Source: Gammaproteobacteria bacterium (GTDB lineage Bacteria; Pseudomonadota; Gammaproteobacteria; Steroidobacterales; Steroidobacteraceae). Taken from it: DNA of 5,797 bases. The notes beneath the pieces were generated by a model. It saw nothing but the letters and a program-made list of their open reading frames with translations. It searched no databases and had not been told where the DNA came from. Made by a program: the position numbers and the translations under genes. This document shows positions 1 to 4,847 of the stretch, one piece after another. Location: contig JASHSR010000258.1 of the NCBI GenBank assembly GCA_030038645.1, positions 1 to 5,797 of the forward strand. Reading direction: 5' to 3'. Every line of letters begins with the position of its first letter. The stretch's first letter is position 1.

Positions 1-1
1 C

Positions 2-1393
2 CTGCGCCTCGCCGAGCACGGGCTCACCCTCATCGAGCGCCCGATGCAGAACTTTCTGCCGCTGCCCGACGGCAGCGCGCTCTGCGCCGGCCCCACGCTC
101 GCCGACACGCTCGCGGCAGTGCAGCATCGCTCTCCCGTCGACGCCGAGCGCCTGCCCGCCTTTCACGCCATGCTCGAGCGCGTGGTCCGCTACCTGCGCA
201 GCTTCTTGCTGAAGACCCCGCCGGCGAGCCTCCACGGTCCCCGCGACCTGTGGAGCCTGCTCGCCACGGGCCGGGAATTGCGTCGCCTGCCTGCCGAAAC
301 GCGACGTGACGTCCATGAATTGCTCACTCGCAGCGCGGGCGATGTCCTCGATGCCTGGCTCGAGTGGGACGCCCTCAAGGCGCTCCACGGCTTCGACGCC
401 ATCGTCGGAAGCTTTCAAAACCCTTACGCACCGGCGAGCGCATATGGATTGCTGCATCACGCCTTCGGCGAAGTGAACGGCAAGCGGGGGCTGTGGGGCC
501 ATGCGCTCGGCGGCATGGGGGCGATCACGCAAGCGATGGCGCGGGAGGCGCTCCGCCTCGGCGCACAAATCCGCACCGACGCGCCCGTCGCGTCCATTCT
601 GACGGACCGCATCCGCGGAAACCGCGTCCGAGTGTCGGGTATCCAGCTCGCCGACGGCTCGAGGCTCGGCGCCCGGATCGTCGCCGCGAGCGTCAATCCG
701 AAGCTGCTCTTCCTCGATTGGCTCGAGCGCGATGCGCTTCCCGCCGATTTCAGGGCCCGAATCGAGCGCTATCGCTGTAATTCTGCAACTTTTCGAATGA
801 ACGTCGCTCTAACTGAGCTGCCGCGTTTCAACGCTCTGCCCCAAAATGGCGCGCATCATGGCTCCGGCATCCTCATCGCCCCATCGCTCGGCTATATGGA
901 GCGTGCCTATCTCGACGCCCGCTCCGATGGGTGGTCGCGCGCACCGATCATTGAGATGCTGATCCCGAGCACCATCGACCCGACCCTCGCTCCTCCCGGA
1001 GCCCACGTCGCCAGCCTCTTCTGCCAGCACTTCGCCTACTCGCTCCCGGGCGGCCGCGCCTGGCGAGACGAGCGAGAGCGCGCGGCGGATACCATCATCG
1101 ACACGGTCACGGACCACGCGCCGAACTTCAAGCGCAGCATCGTCGGCGCCCTCATTCTCTCCCCCGCCGATCTCGAGGAGCGGTTCGGCCTCGTCGGCGG
1201 CGACATCTTTCACGGCGCGCTGGGGCTCGATCAGCTCTGGGCCGCACGCCCGGTGCTCGGCCATGGCGCCTATCGGACGCCGGTCGCCGGCCTGTACCTC
1301 TGTGGATCCGGCAGCCATCCCGGCGGCGGCGTCACCGGCCTGCCGGGCCACAACGCGGCCCGAGAAGTGCTGCGCGATCGGCGCGCCGCCTAG
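2..1393 (+). CDS. FAD-dependent oxidoreductase, phytoene desaturase-like/PYROXD2 group (5' partial)
   Basis: The reading frame is open from the left edge to TAG at 1391-1393, giving 463 visible residues. Family members are usually about 520-540 residues, so some 60-70 N-terminal residues, including the GxGxxG dinucleotide-binding motif, lie outside. The ATG at 44 is internal, since the codons before it (LRLAEHGLTLIERP) read as ordinary family sequence. The best evidence is the C-terminal FAD-binding signature at fragment residues about 427-455: PVAGLYLCGSGSHPGGG followed by VTGLPGHNAAREVL, typical of COG1233 proteins. A preceding FHGALGLDQLWAARP segment also fits the PYROXD2-like branch. Such enzymes are flavin-dependent dehydrogenases or isomerases. 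The substrate of the bacterial PYROXD2-like branch is not established, and no carotenoid gene is visible nearby, so I do not call it a carotenoid enzyme. Family certain, substrate unknown. Confidence 0.88.
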   Translation: MRLAEHGLTLIERPMQNFLPLPDGSALCAGPTLADTLAAVQHRSPVDAERLPAFHAMLERVVRYLRSFLLKTPPASLHGPRDLWSLLATGRELRRLPAETRRDVHELLTRSAGDVLDAWLEWDALKALHGFDAIVGSFQNPYAPASAYGLLHHAFGEVNGKRGLWGHALGGMGAITQAMAREALRLGAQIRTDAPVASILTDRIRGNRVRVSGIQLADGSRLGARIVAASVNPKLLFLDWLERDALPADFRARIERYRCNSATFRMNVALTELPRFNALPQNGAHHGSGILIAPSLGYMERAYLDARSDGWSRAPIIEMLIPSTIDPTLAPPGAHVASLFCQHFAYSLPGGRAWRDERERAADTIIDTVTDHAPNFKRSIVGALILSPADLEERFGLVGGDIFHGALGLDQLWAARPVLGHGAYRTPVAGLYLCGSGSHPGGGVTGLPGHNAAREVLRDRRAA

Positions 1394-1394
1394 A

Positions 1395-1417
1395 TGTCGC
1401 GGTGCACCGACACTTTT
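1395..1417 (+). terminator. candidate weak intrinsic terminator after the oxidoreductase gene
   Basis: It starts one base after the stop codon. TGTCG (1395-1399) plus G1401 can pair with CCGACA (1407-1412), with C1400 bulged and a 5-base loop. CTTTT follows at 1413-1417. The stem is only 6 bp with a bulge and the T run is four bases, so termination would be partial at best. Seen in sequence; the function is inferred. Confidence 0.35.
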
Positions 1418-1467
1418 GGATGTCAACCAGTTGCAATCTGTGGCCAAATTTGATGCAGTTGCGTCGC

Positions 1468-1497
1468 TTGCGAAGGCTGAGGCGAAAGCACTACGCT
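1468..1497 (+). promoter_or_regulatory. candidate sigma70 promoter for the lipoprotein gene
   Basis: TTGCGA (1468-1473) and TACGCT (1492-1497) are separated by 18 bp, which would start transcription near 1504 and leave a leader of about 60 bases. The -10 keeps only the key T, A and final T. The 170-base gap 1394-1563 is visibly richer in A/T than its surroundings, as expected of a promoter region. No other paired boxes stood out. Low confidence, as the match is partial. Confidence 0.3.
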
Positions 1498-1546
1498 TAA
1501 TGGCCTCGCATTGTCCTGTTTCAGGGACTCCCGAATTCAACAACCC

Positions 1547-1555
1547 AGAAGGGGA
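1547..1555 (+). promoter_or_regulatory. strong Shine-Dalgarno sequence for the lipoprotein gene
   Basis: AGAAGGGGA lies about 9 bases before the ATG at 1564 and supports that start. CCC at 1544-1546 could pair with GGG at 1551-1553 in a tiny hairpin, but three pairs are too weak to argue for regulation. Confidence 0.7.
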
Positions 1556-1563
1556 CGTTTGTC

Positions 1564-1878
1564 ATGAAGAGCGCGATCGTAATGAGTATTGCTACCGCAG
1601 CAGCCGTGATCGGTCTGGCGGGCTGCCAGGACCTGAAGCCCTTGCAGTCGGACATCGCAGACCTCAAGGCCCAGGTCGCCAAGCTGCAGACCGACGTGCA
1701 GGCGGCGAAGGCCTCGGCTGATCAGGCTGCAAGCTCTGCTCAAGCCGCCCAGCAGGCGGCGAACGGGGCGCAGAGCACGGCCAATCAGGCTCTGGCCGCC
1801 GCTCAGGCCGCCCAGTCGGCGGTCGATGCCACCAACGAGAAGATCGACCGGATGTTCAAGCGGTCGGTCTCGAAGTAG
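1564..1878 (+). CDS. Lpp/OprI-type alanine-zipper outer-membrane lipoprotein
   Basis: A 104-residue lipoprotein. Residues 1-20 form a signal peptide (MKSAIV, hydrophobic to GLAG) with a lipobox LAG-C and lipidated Cys21. Residue +2 is Gln, not Asp, which favours sorting to the outer membrane. Residues 24-97 form an unbroken 3-4 heptad coiled coil. Its core positions are Leu/Ile/Val at the N-terminal end (24, 27, 31, 34, 38, 41, 45), then eleven alanines in a row (48 to 83), then Val87, Thr90, Ile94 and Met97. The C-terminal TNEKIDRMFKRSVSK resembles the end of Pseudomonas OprI, and the final Lys is where Lpp family proteins are joined to peptidoglycan. The mature part is 84 residues, longer than remembered values for E. 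coli Lpp (58) and OprI (64). The likely role is tethering the outer membrane to the cell wall. Transcribed alone, with its own terminator. Confidence 0.87.
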   Translation: MKSAIVMSIATAAAVIGLAGCQDLKPLQSDIADLKAQVAKLQTDVQAAKASADQAASSAQAAQQAANGAQSTANQALAAAQAAQSAVDATNEKIDRMFKRSVSK

Positions 1879-1900
1879 CGGTCTCGTTTCCGTAAGCGTT

Positions 1901-1938
1901 ACAGAGCGCCGCACTCGTGCGGCGTTCTGTTTTCTTTT
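1901..1938 (+). terminator. strong intrinsic terminator of the lipoprotein gene
   Basis: ACAGAGCGCCGCA (1901-1913) pairs with TGCGGCGTTCTGT (1918-1930). This gives 13 pairs with one G-U wobble (1906/1925) around a CTCG tetraloop, followed by TTTTCTTTT through 1938. It lies 22 bases after the lipoprotein stop. The opposite strand has no T run after the stem, so it appears to act in the plus direction only. Confidence 0.92.
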
Positions 1939-1960
1939 GTCGGCCTCCGGAGGGCGCGGG

Positions 1961-1978
1961 GGAGGACGGCTCGTCCCC
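1961..1978 (-). other. hairpin just downstream of fabH, without a T run
   Basis: Read on the minus strand, GG-GGACG can pair with CGTCC-CC around an AGC loop, with one bulged T (position 1963). It begins 6 bases after the fabH stop. A 10-base palindrome, CCTCCGGAGG, follows at 1944-1953. Neither is followed by T residues, so this is not a standard intrinsic terminator. It may protect the 3' end or pause polymerase; that is inference. Confidence 0.35.
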
Positions 1979-1983
1979 TTCCC

Positions 1984-2958
1984 TCAATAACGGACGAGCG
2001 CCGCTCCCCAGGTCACGCCGCCTCCGAACGCCTCGAGCAGCAGCAGATCGCCGCGCTCGATGCGCCCATCGCGCACTCCTGCGTCGAGCGCCAGCGGGAC
2101 GGAGGCCGCGGACGTGTTGCCGTGATCTTGCACGGTGACGATGACGCGCTCCATCGGCAGCTCGAGCTTGCGAGCGGTCGCCTGAATGATGCGGATGTTC
2201 GCCTGATGAGGCACGAGCCAGTCGATCGCCGACCGGTCGAGCCGGGCGGCGGCGAGCGCCTCGTCCACCACCTTGCCGAGGCTCGTGACGGCGATCTTGA
2301 ACACCTCGTTGCCGGCCATGGTGATGGCCTTGCGCCGCTCCTCGCCCGCGAAGGCGGGCGTGTCCCTCGAGACGCCGCCCGGGCAGTACAGCATGTCCTT
2401 GTAGCTGCCGTCGGCATGCAGATGCGTCGAGAGAATGCCGGGCCGCTTCGAAGGGCGCAGCACGACGGCCCCGGCGCCGTCGGCGAACAGGATCGCGGTC
2501 GAGCGGTCGCTCCAGTCCGTGATGCGGGAGAACGTCTCCGCTCCGACGACGAGCGCGCATGCGGCGTCGCCCGTCCGCACGAATTTGTCCGCGACGGCGA
2601 GGGCGTAGAGAAATCCGCTGCAGGCCGCCTCGACGCTGAAGGCGGGGCCGCCGGCGCGGCAGCCGAGGCGCTGCTGCAGCAGCACGCCGCAGTTCGGAAA
2701 GATGTAGTCCGGGGTCGAGGTGGCGAAGACGATGCAGTCGATGTCCTGCGGCCGCACCCCCGCGGCCTCGATCGCGCGGCGCGCGGCCGGCTCGGCGAGA
2801 TCGACGGTCGTCTCGTGTTCCGCCGCGATGTGGCGGCGCTCGATGCCGGTGCGATCCCGGATCCACGCATCCGTCGTGTCCATCGTGCGCTCGAGATCGC
2901 AGTTCGTGACGATCTTCTCGGGAAGGTGCGCTCCGGTGCCGGCGATCTGCGAGTACAT
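1984..2958 (-). CDS. fabH: beta-ketoacyl-ACP synthase III (FabH)
   Basis: Cytoplasmic thiolase-fold enzyme that condenses an acyl-CoA, usually acetyl-CoA, with malonyl-ACP to begin type II fatty acid synthesis. The catalytic triad is visible: Cys113 in VEAACSGF, His251 in WLVPHQANIRI and Asn281 in DHGNTSAASVP. Trp32 and Arg36, the CoA contacts known in E. coli, fall at the same numbers. The glycine-rich end LEAFGGGVTWGAALVRY is intact. I chose ATG at 2958 (MYSQIAGTG, 324 residues) over in-frame GTG 2964 and TTG 2961. AGGGG stands 5 bases before the ATG, and this start gives the family-standard N-terminus. The start shares one base with the plsX stop (TGATG), implying translational coupling. 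In many relatives fabD, fabG and acpP follow; here fabH is the last gene and faces the lipoprotein gene. Confidence 0.97.
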   Translation of the reverse strand: MYSQIAGTGAHLPEKIVTNCDLERTMDTTDAWIRDRTGIERRHIAAEHETTVDLAEPAARRAIEAAGVRPQDIDCIVFATSTPDYIFPNCGVLLQQRLGCRAGGPAFSVEAACSGFLYALAVADKFVRTGDAACALVVGAETFSRITDWSDRSTAILFADGAGAVVLRPSKRPGILSTHLHADGSYKDMLYCPGGVSRDTPAFAGEERRKAITMAGNEVFKIAVTSLGKVVDEALAAARLDRSAIDWLVPHQANIRIIQATARKLELPMERVIVTVQDHGNTSAASVPLALDAGVRDGRIERGDLLLLEAFGGGVTWGAALVRY

Positions 2959-3962
2959 CAACACCCCTGGGGCGCGAACGCCTGCGCGATGTGCGCCGTG
3001 AGGCCGCCGCGCGCGGCATGCGCGGCGAGCTCCACCGCCCGAGCGAAGGCCGTCGCATCGGCGTGGCCGTGGCTCTTCACGACGATGCCGCGCAGGCCGA
3101 CCATGCAGGCGCCGTTGTACTGCCGCGGATCGAGCCCTTCGGCGAGCCGGCGCAGCACCGGCCTCGCGATCCAGCCGGCAAGCGCCCCGCGCACCGACGA
3201 TTGAAATTCCCGGCGCGTGCGCGCCGCGATCAGCCGCGCGAGGCCTTCCATGGTCTTCAGCGCGACGTTGCCGGTGAAGCCGTCGGTGACGACCACGTCC
3301 ACCTCGCCCGAGAAGATTCCATCGCCCTCGACGAACCCGACGTAGCGGACGCCGCCGCCCGTGAGCAGCGCGTGCGCGGCCTGCACCACCTCGTGGCCCT
3401 TGATGTCCTCCTCGCCGATATTGAGAAGGCCGACGCGAGGGGCTTCGATGCCGTAGAGATCACGGGCCACGATCGATCCCATGCTCGCGAACTGGTAGAG
3501 CTGCAGCGGCGTCGCGCCCGTGTTGGCGCCGAGGTCGAGCATGTGCGTATGCCCCCTCGAGGAGGGGATGGCCGACATGATGGCGGCGCGCTCGACGCTC
3601 TCGACGGTCTTCAGCACGAAGTGGGAGATGGCCGTCAGCGCTCCGGTATTGCCCGCGCTCACGCAGGCGGCGGCCCGCCCTTCCTTCACGAGGTTCAAGG
3701 CGATCCGCATGGAGGAGTCGCGCCCGCGGCGCATCGCAGTCCGCGGTGCCTCGTCCATCGCGATGACCTGCGATGCCGGGACGATCTCGATCCGCTCCTT
3801 GAGCCCGCCCGGGAGCCTCTCGAGCTCCGGGGCGATATCCGCGGGCTTTCCGACCAGCAGGGCGCTGAGCGCACCGTCGTCGCGCAGCACGCGCAGGGCG
3901 CCCGCGACGCGCTCCCGTGGCGCGCGATCGCCGCTCATCACGTCGACCGCGACTACCAACAC
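2958..3962 (-). CDS. plsX: phosphate acyltransferase PlsX
   Basis: PlsX converts acyl-ACP and phosphate to acyl-phosphate, the donor used by PlsY to acylate glycerol-3-phosphate at the start of phospholipid synthesis; it is a peripheral membrane enzyme. The 334-residue length is normal. Recognisable blocks are VDVMSGDRAP (residues 6-15), DSSMRIA (82-88), ACVSAGNTGALTA (99-111), LDLGANTGATP (142-152), LLNIGEEDIKGHE (179-191), GFVEGDGIF (209-217), VVVTDGFTGNVALKTMEG (223-240) and YNGACMVGLRGIVVKSHG (282-299). GTG at 3962 is used because no ATG, GTG or TTG lies in frame between it and rpmF, and the conserved VDVMSGD follows at once. TTG at 3959 is possible. Ribosome binding is weak: only GAG at 3970-3972. 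It lies 55 bases after rpmF and overlaps fabH by one base. The usual DAMGGD motif reads DVMSGD here. Confidence 0.96.
   Translation of the reverse strand: MLVVAVDVMSGDRAPRERVAGALRVLRDDGALSALLVGKPADIAPELERLPGGLKERIEIVPASQVIAMDEAPRTAMRRGRDSSMRIALNLVKEGRAAACVSAGNTGALTAISHFVLKTVESVERAAIMSAIPSSRGHTHMLDLGANTGATPLQLYQFASMGSIVARDLYGIEAPRVGLLNIGEEDIKGHEVVQAAHALLTGGGVRYVGFVEGDGIFSGEVDVVVTDGFTGNVALKTMEGLARLIAARTRREFQSSVRGALAGWIARPVLRRLAEGLDPRQYNGACMVGLRGIVVKSHGHADATAFARAVELAAHAARGGLTAHIAQAFAPQGC
2964..2968 (-). promoter_or_regulatory. Shine-Dalgarno sequence that fixes the fabH start
   Basis: AGGGG on the minus strand ends 5 bases before ATG 2958, inside the last codons of plsX. GTG 2964 lies within the motif and so cannot be served by it, which favours the shorter 324-residue FabH. 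Confidence 0.75.
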
Positions 3963-4017
3963 GCGAACGCTCGGCTCATGGAGCGCAACGTGCCCCCCGA
4001 CTCCCGGCGCGCGACGG

Positions 4018-4212
4018 CTACTCCTGGTCTTCGGCTTCGGCGGCCTTCTCGATCACGCGGCGTCCGCGGTAGAACCCGTCCGGTGTGATGCGGTGGCGCA
4101 GGTGAGTCTCCCCCGACTGCGGGTCGATCGACAGCGCAGGCTTGCTCAAGGCGTCGTGCGAGCGATGCATGCCGCGACGCGACGGCGTCTTGCGGCTTTT
4201 CTGAACGGCCAT
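4018..4212 (-). CDS. rpmF: 50S ribosomal protein L32
   Basis: Small, basic 64-residue component of the large ribosomal subunit. The N-terminus MAVQKSRKTPSRRGMHRSHDAL and the block ETHLRHRITPDGFYRGRRVI are standard for L32. The last ten residues, EKAAEAEDQE, are an acidic tail of the kind seen in some gammaproteobacterial L32 proteins. It has no cysteine, so it is the form without a zinc-binding site. The ATG at 4212 is preceded by GAGGAG (4222-4227), 9 bases away. It lies 20 bases after yceD and 55 bases before plsX, the classic yceD-rpmF-plsX order, and is presumably expressed from the promoter ahead of yceD. Confidence 0.97.
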   Translation of the reverse strand: MAVQKSRKTPSRRGMHRSHDALSKPALSIDPQSGETHLRHRITPDGFYRGRRVIEKAAEAEDQE

Positions 4213-4221
4213 GGATGCAGT

Positions 4222-4227
4222 CTCCTC
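4222..4227 (-). promoter_or_regulatory. Shine-Dalgarno sequence of rpmF
   Basis: GAGGAG on the minus strand, 9 bases before ATG 4212 and within the 20-base gap after yceD. It is much stronger than anything before yceD or plsX, fitting the high translation needed for a ribosomal protein. Confidence 0.7.
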
Positions 4228-4232
4228 AAAAA

Positions 4233-4766
4233 CTATCGCGTGCGTCTACTCGGCCCCTCGTCATGAATCGCTCCCGGCGACTCATTCAACAGCTCATTCA
4301 GCCGCTCAAACGGTCGATGTCGCGCCTCGCCCGCCGACTCCGAGCCCGCGCAAGTCGAGGCCGCGTGCAGCGGAACGATCGGCAGCGCGAGAAGGAGCTC
4401 CTCCTCCGCCAAGTCTCGCACGCTGATCCGATGGTCCGGCGCGAAGAGGGGCTCGAGCCCCTCGGGCGCGCGCTCGGCTTCCGTGGCGTCGGCCACCAGG
4501 ACCACTCTGCCGCTGCTCTGCACGGGCCACACGAGCGGAGCGAGACATCGCTGGCAGGTGAGCTCGGCTTGCGCCGAGACCTCCACGTCCGCGACGGGCA
4601 TGCCCTGCTCACGGCCGAAACGCACCCGCCCCGTCACGCGGCCATCCGCGCGCGCGAGCTGCGGCCGAAGTCGTGGAAAATCGGCGATCGCGATCGCGAA
4701 GTCGATGCTGACTCGCCCGTCGGCCAACGGGTCGATGTCACGCGGCTTCGACCAGTCCTCCGACAT
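4233..4766 (-). CDS. yceD: YceD family protein (DUF177)
   Basis: 177 residues, close to the E. coli protein (173). The family (DUF177) is linked in bacteria and plastids to 23S rRNA processing or accumulation; its exact chemistry is not settled. Visible features are the CxxC block LTCQRCLAPL (Cys71, Cys74), the acidic stretch RDLAEEELLLALPIVPLH (residues 117-134) and a third cysteine at 139 in ASTCAG. This matches the family pattern of CxxC, then E-rich LALPxVPxH, then C. I chose ATG 4766 because it gives the normal length and start (MSEDWSKPRDIDPL). The same frame stays open far upstream into antisense of maf, but the only nearby in-frame alternative, TTG 4799, precedes the GGAGGAG instead of following it. 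No Shine-Dalgarno stands before ATG 4766, and the promoter implies a leader of only 0-5 bases. First gene of the operon, 20 bases before rpmF. Confidence 0.92.
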   Translation of the reverse strand: MSEDWSKPRDIDPLADGRVSIDFAIAIADFPRLRPQLARADGRVTGRVRFGREQGMPVADVEVSAQAELTCQRCLAPLVWPVQSSGRVVLVADATEAERAPEGLEPLFAPDHRISVRDLAEEELLLALPIVPLHAASTCAGSESAGEARHRPFERLNELLNESPGAIHDEGPSRRTR

Positions 4767-4774
4767 GGGGCGCG

Positions 4775-4780
4775 TATGAT
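4775..4780 (+). promoter_or_regulatory. candidate -10 box for maf, overlapping the operon -10
   Basis: TATGAT on the plus strand matches 5 of 6 bases of TATAAT and overlaps the minus-strand TATCAT by five bases, forming the near-symmetric TATGATA. I see no good -35 at 16-18 bp upstream. If used, transcription would begin near 4787 and give maf a leader of about 60 bases, which contains the 8-base palindrome GCTTAAGC at 4818-4825. Confidence 0.4.
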
Positions 4781-4804
4781 AGGTAGCGACTCCTCCCAAG
4801 TCAA
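4776..4804 (-). promoter_or_regulatory. sigma70 promoter of the yceD-rpmF-plsX-fabH operon
   Basis: On the minus strand, TTGACT (4799-4804) and TATCAT (4776-4781) are separated by exactly 17 bp; each box matches 5 of 6 consensus bases. The expected start is near 4769, give or take a few bases, or the A of the yceD ATG at 4766. The bases between the -10 and the start, ACGCGCCCC, are very GC-rich. GGGAGGAG at 4790-4797 lies inside the spacer and would therefore not be in the mRNA. Confidence 0.75.
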
Positions 4805-4838
4805 AGCGCTCGTTCTCGCTTAAGCTCTTGTTTCTCGT

Positions 4839-4844
4839 AGGTGA
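4839..4844 (+). promoter_or_regulatory. Shine-Dalgarno sequence of maf
   Basis: AGGTGA stands 3 bases before GTG 4848, or 6 bases if only AGG is counted. It supports the GTG start. The GTG at 4841 lies in another frame and within this motif. Confidence 0.55.
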
Positions 4845-4847
4845 ATT

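Noticed and set aside
809..1721. Open frames in both directions across the end of the oxidoreductase and the lipoprotein start
   Set aside because: They cross the promoter region and the terminator-like site, have no good ribosome binding site and conflict with two well-supported genes.
2959..2964. GTG or TTG start for FabH two or one codons upstream
   Set aside because: They fall at or after the Shine-Dalgarno sequence with no usable spacing; ATG 2958 gives standard residue numbers (Trp32, Arg36).
1856..3058. 400-residue open frame on the minus strand over fabH
   Set aside because: Arg/Ala/Pro-rich shadow in another frame of fabH and plsX; FabH in the same region carries complete catalytic motifs.
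3953..3979. Eight-residue minus-strand leader ORF (MSRAFACW) overlapping the plsX start
   Set aside because: Too short to distinguish from chance and no well-spaced ribosome binding site.
4018..4212. L32 lacking zinc-binding cysteines as a sign of decay
   Set aside because: Cysteine-free L32 is a normal form in Gammaproteobacteria; the rest of the protein is intact.
2122..4266. Long plus-strand open frames antisense to fabH, plsX and rpmF (360, 365 and 248 residues)
   Set aside because: Expected antisense shadows in a GC-rich genome; no recognisable motif, and their composition mirrors the minus-strand genes.
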